From Kibdelosporangium aridum (GTDB lineage Bacteria; Actinomycetota; Actinomycetes; Mycobacteriales; Pseudonocardiaceae): a stretch of 64,000 nucleotides of DNA. This document shows positions 36,424 through 44,965 of this stretch, one piece after another. The notes under the pieces were generated by a model. The model ran no database searches and was not told the origin of the DNA. It was given only the letters and a program-made list of their open reading frames with translations. The stretch lies in contig NZ_FWXV01000009.1 in assembly GCF_900176515.1 (NCBI RefSeq), positions 1 to 64,000 of the forward strand. Reading direction: 5' to 3'. The position numbers and the translations under genes are program-made. Each line of letters opens with the position of its first letter. Positions within the stretch are counted from its first letter, which is position 1.

Positions 36424-36924
36424 TCAGGCGCTTGCCACGAGCCTGCGAAGGAGTTGTTCCACCGGGCTGTGCCGACGAGAGGGCTTTTGTGCTGCCGTTC
36501 GGAGCAACGTCTGGAAGGCCGCGCCGACCCGGGTGATCTCCTCGGTCGGCTCGTGCGTCTCGGCCAGTCCGGCGGCCAGCGCCAGCGTTCGCTGTTCGGC
36601 CTGCAGCTGTGGCCACAGCGCCTCGTAGCGGTCGGCGTGCGCCTCAAGCACCGCGTGCAAGGTCGCGTTGTCCGCGACCGCCTTGCGCCACGCGTCGGAG
36701 ATCGCGTCGACCAGGTCGATCGACGGATCACGGTCCGCCTCGGCCAGCACCATCCCCAGCCTGCCGGTGAGCTTCAGCGTCCACCGGTAGTGCAAGGCCA
36801 GCAGCAGCTCGGCTGGGTCGCTGAAGGCGGGGGACGTGGGCAGTGGACCGGCGGGATCCTTTTCCGCGCGGACCAGTACCGAGTCAATGGCGTCGCGACG
36901 CTCGTAGTAATCCGTCCAGCTCAT
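36424..36924 (-). CDS. Hypothetical helical protein under TetR-type control
   Basis: 166 residues, mostly helical, for example AELLLALHYRWTLKLTGRLG and TLHAVLEAHADRYEALWPQL. No signal peptide or membrane segment and no recognised motif, so I assign no function. ATG at 36924 (MSWTDYYERRDAIDSVL). It diverges from the tetR gene across a 127-base region that contains two palindromic operators, and it lies 19 bases upstream of the SDR gene, so the two probably form one operon repressed by TetR. Confidence 0.75.
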   Translation of the reverse strand: MSWTDYYERRDAIDSVLVRAEKDPAGPLPTSPAFSDPAELLLALHYRWTLKLTGRLGMVLAEADRDPSIDLVDAISDAWRKAVADNATLHAVLEAHADRYEALWPQLQAEQRTLALAAGLAETHEPTEEITRVGAAFQTLLRTAAQKPSRRHSPVEQLLRRLVASA

Positions 36925-36971
36925 GGCGTCCCTCTCCCTGCCGTGAGTTGGGTCATACCGCTGGTCTGCGG

Positions 36972-37029
36972 CATACCGTCGGTATGTTCCGACACGGCCA
37001 ACATACCACGAGTACGTACCGACGGTATG
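36972..37029. promoter_or_regulatory. Two palindromic TetR operators
   Basis: Site 1, CATACCG-T-CGGTATG (36972-36986), is a perfect 15-bp palindrome. Site 2, CGTACCG-A-CGGTATG (37015-37029), has one mismatch. Centres are 43 bp apart, about four helical turns, so two dimers would bind on one face. Half-site-like ATACC words also occur near 36953 and 37002. The sites lie between the divergent hypothetical-SDR operon and tetR, and site 2 ends 22 bases before the tetR start, implying autoregulation. Confidence 0.8.
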
Positions 37030-37051
37030 TCCTAAAGTTGTGAGGATGGCA

Positions 37052-37648
37052 ATGATGCGGTCGCGTCGCGCGGACTACTCGGAGTCCACCAAACAAGCGT
37101 TGGTCGACTCCGCATCCGACCTGTTCACCAAGAACGGGTATGCGGCCACGTCGCTCGACGCGATCGTCAAACGCGCCAGGGTCACCAAAGGCGCGCTGTA
37201 CCACCACTTCAGCGGCAAGCAGGCCTTGTTCGAAGCGGCTTTCCACCAGGTCGAGACGCGCGCGATGGCGCAGCTGACCAAGGCCATCGACGGCGGCGGC
37301 TCGCCGTGGGAACGCGCGCTGGACGGCGTGCAGGAGTACATCAAGGTCTGCCTTGACCCCACCTACCAGCGGCTGGTCATCCGTGAGGCGCCAGTGGTGA
37401 TGGGCTACGAGCGCTGGCGCGAATGCGAGGAGCGCTACAGCTTCGGCATCGTGCGAAGCGTGCTCGAAAGCCTCATCGAGGCAGGTGAACTCGGTGATGT
37501 CCCCATCGAGGTGACCGCGCGGATGATGTTCGCTTCGCTCGCCGCGGGCGCGCAGATCATCGCCGAGGCGTCCGACCCGAAGAAGGCCAGTGCCGAAGTG
37601 TTCACCGCCTTGATCCACATGATCGAAGGGATAAGGCGGGACCGCTGA
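37052..37648 (+). CDS. TetR-family transcriptional regulator
   Basis: About 198 residues. The N-terminal helix-turn-helix is clear (TKNGYAATSLDAIVKRARVT then KGALYHHFSGKQALFEAAF); the C-terminal all-helical part is the ligand and dimer domain. Possible starts are GTG 37040, ATG 37046, and ATG 37052; I prefer 37052 because GAGG lies six bases before it. Two strong palindromes just upstream are its likely operators. It is followed by an F420-type oxidoreductase gene 14 bases downstream, which may share the transcript. Inducer unknown. Confidence 0.9.
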   Translation: MMRSRRADYSESTKQALVDSASDLFTKNGYAATSLDAIVKRARVTKGALYHHFSGKQALFEAAFHQVETRAMAQLTKAIDGGGSPWERALDGVQEYIKVCLDPTYQRLVIREAPVVMGYERWRECEERYSFGIVRSVLESLIEAGELGDVPIEVTARMMFASLAAGAQIIAEASDPKKASAEVFTALIHMIEGIRRDR

Positions 37649-37662
37649 GTTACGTTAGATCC

Positions 37663-38595
37663 GTGGAATTCAGGATCTTTACCGAACCGCAGCAGGGTGC
37701 CACCTACAGCGACCTGCTCAAGGTGGCCAGGGCAACCGAGGACGCCGGCTACGACGGGTTCTTCCGGTCCGACCATTACCTGAGAATGGGTTCGGCCGAC
37801 GGGCTGCCCGGGCCCACCGACGCGTGGACCACGCTGGCCGGGCTGGCCGTGCAGACCAGCCGGGTCCGGCTCGGGACCCTGATGACCGCCGCGACCTTCC
37901 GGCTGCCAGGGCCGCTCGCGATCACCGTCGCCCAAGTCGACCAGATGTCCGGCGGGCGGGTGGAATTCGGCATCGGCAGCGGCTGGTTCGAGGCCGAGCA
38001 CACCGCGTACGGCATCCCGTATCCCGCACTCGGCGACCGTTTCGACATGTACACCGAACAGCTCGAAGTGATCACCGGGCTGTGGACGACGCCGTTGAAG
38101 GAGAAGTTCTCCTACACGGGCAAGCATTACCAGGTCACCGACTCGCCCGCGCTGCCGAAGCCCGCGCAGCGCCCGCGTCCACCGGTGATCATCGGCGGCA
38201 GGGGAGCCAAGCGCACTCCCGCGCTGGCCGCCCGGTTCGCCGACGAGTTCAACGTGGCCTTCGCGGAAGCTCCCGTGGCCAGCGAACAGTTCGAGCGCGT
38301 CGACGCGGCCTGCCGCGCCATCGGCCGTGACCCCGCCGGGATGATCCGCTCCATCGCTCAGGCGGTGTGCGTCGGCTGGGACGACGCACAGGTCGCCCGA
38401 CGTGCCGCGGCGATCGGCCGTGACGTCGGCGAGTTGAAAAGCAACGGACTGGCGGGCACCCCGGCCGAGGTGGTCGACCGGCTGGGGCAATGGCGTGAGC
38501 AGACCGGCGTCAGCCGGATCTACCTGCAGGTCCTGGACTTGCACGACCTCGACCACCTGGAACTGATCGCCGCTGAGGTCGCCCCTCAGCTCTAG
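37663..38595 (+). CDS. LLM-class F420-dependent oxidoreductase
   Basis: 310 residues with the luciferase-like (beta/alpha)8 fold: EFRIFTEPQQGATYSDLLK at the start, VDQMSGGRVEFGIGSGWFEAE at the cofactor site, GDRFDMYTEQLEVITGLW, and PVIIGGRGAKRTPALAARFA. This matches the actinobacterial F420-dependent TIGR-type LLM reductases, which use reduced F420 rather than FMN. Substrate unknown. GTG start at 37663, 14 bases after tetR. A large palindromic repeat follows directly. Confidence 0.88.
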   Translation: MEFRIFTEPQQGATYSDLLKVARATEDAGYDGFFRSDHYLRMGSADGLPGPTDAWTTLAGLAVQTSRVRLGTLMTAATFRLPGPLAITVAQVDQMSGGRVEFGIGSGWFEAEHTAYGIPYPALGDRFDMYTEQLEVITGLWTTPLKEKFSYTGKHYQVTDSPALPKPAQRPRPPVIIGGRGAKRTPALAARFADEFNVAFAEAPVASEQFERVDAACRAIGRDPAGMIRSIAQAVCVGWDDAQVARRAAAIGRDVGELKSNGLAGTPAEVVDRLGQWREQTGVSRIYLQVLDLHDLDHLELIAAEVAPQL

Positions 38596-38596
38596 C

Positions 38597-38724
38597 CGCG
38601 TGTCCACCATTCCAGCACCGTGTGTCCACCACTCCAGCACACCGAAATTCCCTCGCGGGCGATGAACTTGGCGATTTCGTGGTGCCGCAATGGTGGACAC
38701 GCTGTGCCCCAATGGTGGACACGC
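38597..38724. repeat. 128-bp imperfect palindrome with four copies of GTGTCCACCA
   Basis: GTGTCCACCA occurs at 38600-38609 and 38622-38631, and its reverse complement at 38691-38700 and 38713-38722. Both pairs are spaced by 22 bases. Each copy continues as roughly TTCCAGCAC, and the inner parts CGAAAT/ATTTCG also pair, so the two halves form an imperfect stem of about 55 bp. It fills the gap between the F420 gene and the epimerase gene. It could act as a bidirectional terminator, but the internal duplication suggests a dispersed repeat family. Confidence 0.75.
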
Positions 38725-38770
38725 GTGGGCGGATCGGCGCGTTTGGGCGATCCTCATTAGGATCGGGGCT

Positions 38771-39661
38771 ATGCGCGTCGTCGTCGCCGGGTCGTCCGGC
38801 ATGATCGGGACAGAGCTCGTTTCGGCGCTGCGACGCGAAGGGCACGATGTGCTGCGGTTGGTACGCCGCGCGTCGTCAGCGCCGGATGAGCGGTCGTGGG
38901 ACCCGCCGGCCGGCAAGATCGAGGACGGCGCGTTGGACGGCGCCGATGCCGTTATCAACCTGTGCGGCGCGGCCATCACGCTGACCAGGTTGAGCAACGC
39001 CCGTAAGCAGCTGTTGCTCGACAGCCGTGTCGAGCCGACCGAAGTGCTCGCGGCCGCCGTCGCCGAACGCGAAATTCCTTTGCTGGTCAACGCTTCCGCC
39101 GTCGGTTACTACGGCGACACAGGCGGCCGCGTCGTCGACGAGACGACCCCGCCTGGCACCGGGTTCCTCTCCCAGATGTGCAAGGAATGGGAAGCCGCGA
39201 CGCAACCCGCCGCCGACGCGGGCGCCCGCGTGGCGATCCTGCGGACCGGGCTTGTGCTCAGCAAAGAAGGCGGATTGCTTGGGCCGCTGCGGTTGCTGTT
39301 CTCGTTCATGCTCGGCGGGCGCCTCGGTGACGGACGCCAGTACATGCCGTGGATCCACCACGAGGACCACATCAACGCGGTGCTGCACATCGTCAACACC
39401 GAGAAGCTGGCCGGGCCCGTGAACATGACCGGGCCGAACCCGGTGACGAACGCGGAGTTCACGCGTGCCCTGAGCCGCGCGCTGGGCAGGCCGGCGCCGT
39501 TCGTCGCGCCGAAGTTCGCACTGCGCCTGGCATTGGGCGAACTCGCTGACGAAGGCGCGTTGGCCAGTCAGCACGTCATCCCGAAAGCCCTGCAGGACAA
39601 CGGCTTCACGTTCCGCTACAACACCGTGGACGAAGCCTTGGGGTCGGTGGCCAAGCGTTGA
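38771..39661 (+). CDS. TIGR01777-family NAD(P)-dependent epimerase-like protein
   Basis: 296 residues. N-terminal Rossmann motif VVVAGSSGMIGTELVSALRR, SDR active-site block NASAVGYYGDTG, PWIHHEDHINAVLHIV, and the C-terminal DUF1731 part (ALQDNGFTFRYNTVDEAL). This is the YfcH/SDR39U1 group; M. tuberculosis Rv2216 is the same family and also lies next to lipB. Reaction unknown. ATG at 38771. Its stop overlaps the start of the PAP2 gene as TTGA. Confidence 0.92.
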   Translation: MRVVVAGSSGMIGTELVSALRREGHDVLRLVRRASSAPDERSWDPPAGKIEDGALDGADAVINLCGAAITLTRLSNARKQLLLDSRVEPTEVLAAAVAEREIPLLVNASAVGYYGDTGGRVVDETTPPGTGFLSQMCKEWEAATQPAADAGARVAILRTGLVLSKEGGLLGPLRLLFSFMLGGRLGDGRQYMPWIHHEDHINAVLHIVNTEKLAGPVNMTGPNPVTNAEFTRALSRALGRPAPFVAPKFALRLALGELADEGALASQHVIPKALQDNGFTFRYNTVDEALGSVAKR

Positions 39662-40272
39662 CCCGGGCCTACGCCTGGGGGATCGCGCTGGTCGCTGTGT
39701 TCATCCTGCTCGGAATCTGGGTACGCGACTCGGCGTGGCCGCTCGACCTGGTCGTCGCCGACGCGATGTGGGGCTTCTGGCAGACATCCGGCGGTGACGT
39801 GGTCTGGGTGATCACCGACATCCTGGGGCCCGTACTGCCGATCGCGATGTTCTTCGTGATGGTGTTCTTCGCCGTGCGGTTGCGGCGAGACGCGTACGTG
39901 CTGAACGTCCTGTTGCGGTCCATAGTCCTGTTGGCAGCGTGTCGAATGGTGTCGTTGTTCAAGGGAGTGTTCGAACGGGACCGCCCACGGGACTATGTGG
40001 ACTTCAGCTATCCCAGCGGACACGTCGTATCCGTCGCCAGTGTCGCGTTCACCGGGATAGTGCTGTGCGGCTGGCTCGCACGACGTTTGCTGCGCCGCGT
40101 GATCGTTCTCGGTGCGACACTCGTCGTGATTGCCGCGGCCTGCCGTGTGTTGCTGGATGTGCACTGGGTCACGGACGTGCTCGGCGGCACGCTGGGGGTG
40201 ACGGGAACTGGCCTGCTTGTCGCGGCGGCGTTGCACTTGATCCCGCTGCGGGAGCGTAAGGTTTCAGGGTGA
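39658..40272 (+). CDS. PAP2-family membrane phosphatase
   Basis: 204 residues with about five membrane helices and the three PAP2 motifs: K-(x)6-RP as [13 protein letters not shown] in YPSGHVVSV, and SR-(x)5-H-(x)3-D here as [12 protein letters not shown]. These place the active site on the outer face, where it would dephosphorylate lipid phosphates such as polyprenyl pyrophosphate or phosphatidate. Start is TTG 39658, overlapping the epimerase stop; its end overlaps lipB by four bases. The three genes form a tightly coupled operon. Confidence 0.88.
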   Translation: MTRAYAWGIALVAVFILLGIWVRDSAWPLDLVVADAMWGFWQTSGGDVVWVITDILGPVLPIAMFFVMVFFAVRLRRDAYVLNVLLRSIVLLAACRMVSLFKGVFERDRPRDYVDFSYPSGHVVSVASVAFTGIVLCGWLARRLLRRVIVLGATLVVIAAACRVLLDVHWVTDVLGGTLGVTGTGLLVAAALHLIPLRERKVSG

Positions 40273-40994
40273 TCGAGACATCCTGCCGTGCCGCCACGCA
40301 ACCCGTGGACACGCGTGAGATCGGCACTATCGACTACCTCGCCGCGTGGGATCTGCAGCGCGAGCTCGCCGAGGCCCGTGCCTCCGGCACCGGGCCCGAC
40401 ACCCTGCTGCTGCTCGAACACCCTTCGGTCTACACGGCGGGCAAGCGCACCCAGCCCGACGAGCGGCCGACCGACGGCACACCGGTGATCGACGTCGACC
40501 GCGGCGGCAAGATCACCTGGCACGGCCCAGGCCAGCTGGTCGGCTATCCGATCGTGCAACTGGCCAACCCGATCGACGTGGTCCAGTACGTCCGCCGGAT
40601 AGAAGAAGCACTGATCGCCGTGTGCGCAAGGCTCGGCCTGCGGACCGGCCGCGTCGAAGGCCGCAGCGGCGTCTGGCTGCCCGCCGACTCCCGCGGCCCC
40701 GAACGCAAGATCGCCGCCATCGGCATCCGCGTGCAGCGCGGCGTGACCATGCACGGCTTCGAGATCAACTGCAACGCCGACCTGTCGGCTTTCGACCGGA
40801 TCGTGCCGTGTGGAATCAGGGACGCGGGCGTGACGTCACTGAGCTGGGAGCTTGGCCGGGACGTCACGGTGGCGGAGGTGCTGCCTTTGGCCCGTGACCT
40901 GGTTCTTGAGGCGCTGGAGGGCACCTTGCCGGTTGCCGACCACTGGCTGCCGCGCGCCGAGGCGCCCGGAGTTACGTTCGCCCTGAAGTCCTGA
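40269..40994 (+). CDS. lipB: Octanoyl-[ACP]:protein octanoyltransferase
   Basis: 241 residues. Transfers octanoate from acyl carrier protein to lipoyl domains, the step before LipA. Motifs: [15 protein letters not shown], the [18 protein letters not shown] block, catalytic Lys in ERKIAAIGI and catalytic Cys in [17 protein letters not shown] at 40269 overlaps the PAP2 stop as GTGA. Its substrates are DlaT (43 kb) and GcvH-type proteins. Confidence 0.97.
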   Translation: MIETSCRAATQPVDTREIGTIDYLAAWDLQRELAEARASGTGPDTLLLLEHPSVYTAGKRTQPDERPTDGTPVIDVDRGGKITWHGPGQLVGYPIVQLANPIDVVQYVRRIEEALIAVCARLGLRTGRVEGRSGVWLPADSRGPERKIAAIGIRVQRGVTMHGFEINCNADLSAFDRIVPCGIRDAGVTSLSWELGRDVTVAEVLPLARDLVLEALEGTLPVADHWLPRAEAPGVTFALKS

Positions 40995-41117
40995 CCTGAC
41001 CACCACGCCCGACCTAGACAAACCCCATCCCCAGAAAGGACACCCCGCGCCACTCCCGGGGACGTCCCCTGGCCAGTCTATCGGGATAAGGCCTGGTCAA
41101 GAGGGTTACTGGGCGGT

Positions 41118-41169
41118 TGTGGACAGCTGGATTCGCGAACGGATCCATTCGCGAACGTGATTGTCCACA
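41118..41169. other. Inverted pair of DnaA-box-like words around an ATTCGCGAACG duplication
   Basis: TGTGGACAG (41118-41126, complement CTGTCCACA) and TTGTCCACA (41161-41169) both match the (T/C)TGTCCACA DnaA-box consensus of high-GC actinobacteria and face each other. Between them ATTCGCGAACG occurs twice (41131-41141 and 41147-41157). The outer bases pair further (GGCGG/CCGCC), so the element can also fold as a hairpin of about 14 bp. It lies just after the stop of the minus-strand 111-residue gene. A terminator and a DnaA site are both possible. Confidence 0.45.
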
Positions 41170-41177
41170 ACCCGCCG

Positions 41178-41513
41178 TCAGGCGTTGCGGCGCTTGTCCT
41201 CCTCCGCCTTGCGGCGGGTGTACTCGCGCATTCGCTGTGGGTAGCCGACCTTGTTCGTGTCGTAGACCGGGATGCCGAGTTTCTTGCCGAGGTGGTACGC
41301 CGCCTCGTCGTTCTCGATGCGCCTGCGGGTCCACTCGCCGTCGAAGGCGACGAGGACCACAGTCGTGTGTGTCACATTGGTGCGTGGTTCGACGTAGGCT
41401 TCGACACCTCGCCTTGACCGAGCCCATTCGGCCAGGTGATCAGTGTCTTTCGAGGTGGCGGTCCGCGTCACGCCCGGCCTGGGCTTGCGGCGCAGTTTGT
41501 CGAATATCCCCAC
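41178..41513 (-). CDS. Conserved small hypothetical protein
   Basis: 111 residues, basic. Blocks are VGIFDKLRRKPRPGV, AEWARSRRGVEAYVEPRTNV, TTVVLVAFDGEWTRRRIENDEA and KKLGIPVYDTNKVGYPQRMREY. I recall similar small proteins beside lipoamide dehydrogenase genes in actinobacteria, but their role is unknown. No membrane segment. GTG at 41513 has GGGAGG eight bases upstream, which sets the start despite a longer open frame. It diverges from lpd with 187 bases between. Confidence 0.75.
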   Translation of the reverse strand: MGIFDKLRRKPRPGVTRTATSKDTDHLAEWARSRRGVEAYVEPRTNVTHTTVVLVAFDGEWTRRRIENDEAAYHLGKKLGIPVYDTNKVGYPQRMREYTRRKAEEDKRRNA

Positions 41514-41700
41514 CTGGACGACCTCCCTTGCTGCCCTATACCGGACATTCTGCTCCGACGACCTGAGACACAGCTGTGCGGTGGCTGAACACACCTGGCC
41601 AGTTCGCAAGCCTGCCGTATGAAGTGACAAGATGGCGTGTGGTCGGACCAGGGGCCTTACCCGGCTGGTCCGAAAAAGACGAAGCTGTCGAGGAGACCTT

Positions 41701-43071
41701 GTGAGTGACACCTCCGCTGACCTGGTGATCTTGGGTGGCGGGTCGGGCGGTTATGCCTGCGCGTTTCGCGCCGCTGAGCTCGGCCTTTCCGTGATCGTGG
41801 TGGAGAAGGACAAGCTCGGCGGGACGTGCCTGCACCGTGGGTGCATCCCCACGAAGGCGCTGCTGCACGCCGCCGAGATCGCCGACAACGTGCGTGAAGG
41901 TGACCAGTTCGGGGTCAAGAGCTCGCTCGAAGGCATCGATATCAATGGCGTGAACTCGTACAAGGACGGCGTGGTCAGCCAGCTGTACAAGGGCCTGCAG
42001 GGCCTGGCGAAGCTGAACAAGGTCCAGATGGTCGAGGGCACCGGCACGTTCGTCGCGCCCAACGCGGTCGACGTCAACGGCACCCGCTACACCGGCAAGA
42101 ACGTCGTTCTGGCCAGCGGGTCGTACGCCAAGACGCTGCCCGGCCTCGACCTCGGCGGCCGGATCATCTCGTCCGACCAGGCGCTGAACCTGGACTACGT
42201 GCCCGAGCGGGTCGTCGTCCTCGGTGGCGGCGTGATCGGCGTCGAGTTCGCCAGCGTGTGGCGCTCGTTCGGCGCCGAGGTGACCATCGTCGAGGCCCTG
42301 CCCCGGCTGGTCCCGCTGGAGGACGAGTACGCGTCCAAGCAGCTTGAGCGCGCCTTCCGCAAGCGCGGCATCAAGTTCAAGACCGGCGTGCGGTTCACCG
42401 GCGCGACCCAGACCGACGACGCGGTCACCGTGTCGCTGGAGTCCGGCGAGCAGTTCGAGGCCGACCTGCTGCTGGTGGCCGTCGGCCGTGGCCCGAACAC
42501 CGCCGCGATGGGCTACGAGGAGGCCGGGGTCAAGATGGACCGCGGCTTCGTGCTCACCGACGAGCGGCTGCGCACGAACCTGCCGAACGTGTACGCGGTC
42601 GGCGACATCGTCCCTGGCTTGCAGCTCGCGCACCGCGGCTTCCAGCAGGGCATCTTCGTCGCCGAGCAGATCGCCGGGCAGAACCCGAAGGTGATCGACG
42701 AAGCCGGTATCCCGCGCGTGACGTACTGCAAGCCCGAGGTGGCGTCGGTCGGCCTGACCGAGGCCGCCGCCAAGGAGAAGTACGGCGACGTGCAGACGCT
42801 GGTCTACGACTTGGCCGGAAACGGCAAGAGCAAGATCCTGAAGACGTCCGGGGGCGTGAAGGTGATCAAGGCACCGGACGGCCCCGTGGTCGGCATGACC
42901 CTGGTCGGTGAGCGAGTCGGGGAGCTCATCGGTGAGGCGCAGCTGATCTACGGCTGGGAGGCGTACCCCGAAGACGTCGCCCCGCTGATCCACGCACACC
43001 CAACGCAGACCGAAGCCATTGGCGAGGCCTTCCTCGCCCTTGCCGGCAAGCCCCTGCACGTGCACGGCTGA
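41701..43071 (+). CDS. lpdA: Dihydrolipoamide dehydrogenase (E3)
   Basis: 456-residue FAD flavoprotein that reoxidises the dihydrolipoyl groups of E2 with NAD+. FAD motif [18 protein letters not shown], redox disulfide [14 protein letters not shown] (CxxxxC), NAD motif [16 protein letters not shown], and the C-terminal catalytic [16 protein letters not shown] at 41701 follows GAGGAG. It lies 52 bases before dlaT on the same strand, so E2 and E3 are probably one operon, while E1 (aceE) is 37 kb away. It can also serve 2-oxoglutarate dehydrogenase and glycine cleavage. Confidence 0.97.
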   Translation: MSDTSADLVILGGGSGGYACAFRAAELGLSVIVVEKDKLGGTCLHRGCIPTKALLHAAEIADNVREGDQFGVKSSLEGIDINGVNSYKDGVVSQLYKGLQGLAKLNKVQMVEGTGTFVAPNAVDVNGTRYTGKNVVLASGSYAKTLPGLDLGGRIISSDQALNLDYVPERVVVLGGGVIGVEFASVWRSFGAEVTIVEALPRLVPLEDEYASKQLERAFRKRGIKFKTGVRFTGATQTDDAVTVSLESGEQFEADLLLVAVGRGPNTAAMGYEEAGVKMDRGFVLTDERLRTNLPNVYAVGDIVPGLQLAHRGFQQGIFVAEQIAGQNPKVIDEAGIPRVTYCKPEVASVGLTEAAAKEKYGDVQTLVYDLAGNGKSKILKTSGGVKVIKAPDGPVVGMTLVGERVGELIGEAQLIYGWEAYPEDVAPLIHAHPTQTEAIGEAFLALAGKPLHVHG

Positions 43072-43123
43072 CGCACGGGCTCGAGGTCAGCCAAGCTCAA
43101 ACGCACGAGGAGTAAGCGAAACC

Positions 43124-44860
43124 ATGGCCTTCTCCGTCCAGATGCCGGCCCTCGGTGAGAGTGTCACCGAAGGCACGGTCACCCGGTGGCTGAAGCAGGT
43201 GGGCGACACCGTCGAGGTCGACGAGCCCTTGCTGGAAGTCTCCACCGACAAGGTCGACACCGAGATCCCGTCGCCCGCCGCCGGTGTGCTCGAGCGCATC
43301 GTCGCCCAGGAGGATGAGACCGTCGAGATCGGCGCGGAACTCGCGGTGATCGGTGACGGCAGCGGCGCGAGCGACAGCGAAAGCTCCGAGCCGCAGCAAC
43401 AGGAAGCACCGGACCCACAGCCGGAGCCCCAACAAGAGGCCCAGCCTGAGGAGCCGGAGCCTGCCCCGCAGGCGTCCGCGTCGTCGTCCGGTGGTGGTTC
43501 GGCGTCGGGTACGCCGGTGACCATGCCGGAGCTCGGCGAGAGCGTCACCGAGGGCACCGTGACCCGGTGGCTCAAGCAGGTCGGTGACTCGGTCGCGGTC
43601 GACGAGCCGCTGCTGGAGGTCTCCACCGACAAGGTGGACACCGAGATCCCGTCCCCGGTGGCGGGCACGCTGCTGGAGATCACCGCGGCCGAGGACGAGA
43701 CCGTCGAGGTCGGCGCCCAGCTGGCGATCGTCGGTTCGGCCGACGCGGCGCCCGACCAGAAGGCACCGGAGCCGAAGCCGGAACCCAAGCCCGAGCCGAA
43801 GCCCGAGCCCAAGCCGGAACCGAAGCCCGAGCCCGCCGCCCAGGCCCCGGCGCCCAAGCCAGAGCCGAAGCCAGAGCCCAAGCCCGCTCCCGCCCAGCAG
43901 CCCGCGGCGGTCAACGGCAGCAACGACGCCCCGTACGTGACGCCGTTGGTGCGCAAGCTGGCGTCGGAGAACGGCATCGACCTGTCCACAGTGACCGGTA
44001 CCGGTGTCGGTGGCCGGATCCGCAAGCAGGACGTGCTCGCCGCGGTCGAGGCCGCGAAGAAGCCCGAGCCTGCCCCGGCGGCGGCTGCATCCGCACCGGC
44101 GGCCCCGGCTGCGCCCGCGGCGGCCGAGGTGTCGGCACTGCGTGGCAAGACCGAGAAGCTGTCGCGGCTGCGGCAGATCGTCGCGCAGCGCACCCGCGAG
44201 TCGCTGGCGGTCTCGGCGCAGCTCACGCAGCTGTTCGAGGTGGACGTCACCAAGATCGCCCGGCTGCGCGGCCAGGCCAAGGACTCGTTCCTGGCCCGCG
44301 AGGGCGTCAAGCTGACGTTCCTGCCGTTCTTCGCCAAGGCCACGGTCGAGGCGCTCAAGCAGCACCCGAAGCTCAACGCGTCGATCAACGAGGAGGCCAA
44401 GGAGGTCACCTACCACGGTGCCGAGCACCTGGGCATCGCGATCGACACCGAGAAGGGCCTGCTGAACGCGGTCATCCACAACGCCGGTGACCTCAACCTG
44501 ACCGGCCTCGCGCACAAGATCGCCGACCTGGCCGCCCGTGCCCGGTCGAACAAGATCAAGCCCGAGGAGCTGGCGGGCGGCACGTTCTCGCTGACCAACC
44601 TGGGCACCGCGGGCGCGCTGTCGGACACCCCGATCATCCTGCAGCCGCAGGTGGGCATCCTGGGTGTCGGCGCGGTCGTCAAGCGCCCGGTGGTGATCAC
44701 CGACGAGAACGGCGCCGACTCGATCGCCATCCGCTCGATGGTCTACCTGTCGCTGACCTACGACCACCGCCTGGTCGACGGTGCGGACGCCGGTCGTTTC
44801 CTGACGACCATCAAGCGCCGCCTGCAGGAAGGCAACTTCGAGGCCGAGCTCGGTCTGTAA
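43124..44860 (+). CDS. dlaT: Dihydrolipoamide acyltransferase (E2)
   Basis: 578 residues: two lipoyl domains (about 2-77 and 132-208), each with the lysine in [12 protein letters not shown]; a Pro/Glu/Lys hinge made of EPKP repeats with 12-bp tandem DNA repeats near 43770-43836; a peripheral-subunit-binding domain ([18 protein letters not shown], about 269-305); and the catalytic domain (about 336-578) ending with the [13 protein letters not shown] active-site motif. It is the core of the pyruvate dehydrogenase complex, in actinobacteria often shared with 2-oxoglutarate dehydrogenase. ATG 43124 follows GAGGAG at a rather long spacing. It is lipoylated through lipB and lipA. Confidence 0.97.
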   Translation: MAFSVQMPALGESVTEGTVTRWLKQVGDTVEVDEPLLEVSTDKVDTEIPSPAAGVLERIVAQEDETVEIGAELAVIGDGSGASDSESSEPQQQEAPDPQPEPQQEAQPEEPEPAPQASASSSGGGSASGTPVTMPELGESVTEGTVTRWLKQVGDSVAVDEPLLEVSTDKVDTEIPSPVAGTLLEITAAEDETVEVGAQLAIVGSADAAPDQKAPEPKPEPKPEPKPEPKPEPKPEPAAQAPAPKPEPKPEPKPAPAQQPAAVNGSNDAPYVTPLVRKLASENGIDLSTVTGTGVGGRIRKQDVLAAVEAAKKPEPAPAAAASAPAAPAAPAAAEVSALRGKTEKLSRLRQIVAQRTRESLAVSAQLTQLFEVDVTKIARLRGQAKDSFLAREGVKLTFLPFFAKATVEALKQHPKLNASINEEAKEVTYHGAEHLGIAIDTEKGLLNAVIHNAGDLNLTGLAHKIADLAARARSNKIKPEELAGGTFSLTNLGTAGALSDTPIILQPQVGILGVGAVVKRPVVITDENGADSIAIRSMVYLSLTYDHRLVDGADAGRFLTTIKRRLQEGNFEAELGL

Positions 44861-44869
44861 GGCACTCCC

Positions 44870-44904
44870 CGAACGGCCCCGCACTCCCGGTGCGGGGCCG
44901 TTCG
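44870..44904 (+). terminator. Terminator after dlaT
   Basis: A perfect 15-bp stem CGAACGGCCCCGCAC/GTGCGGGGCCGTTCG with a 5-base loop begins nine bases after the stop codon. There is no T-tract. Confidence 0.8.
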
Positions 44905-44965
44905 GCTGTCCGGTCACGACGTTCGGACGTAGCTGGGCTGGTCTGGCCTTTGCCACGCTCGGTGC

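Noticed and set aside
43770-43836. Tandem 12-bp repeats as a possible CRISPR or minisatellite
   Set aside because: They encode the EPKP hinge of DlaT, a normal feature of E2 proteins.
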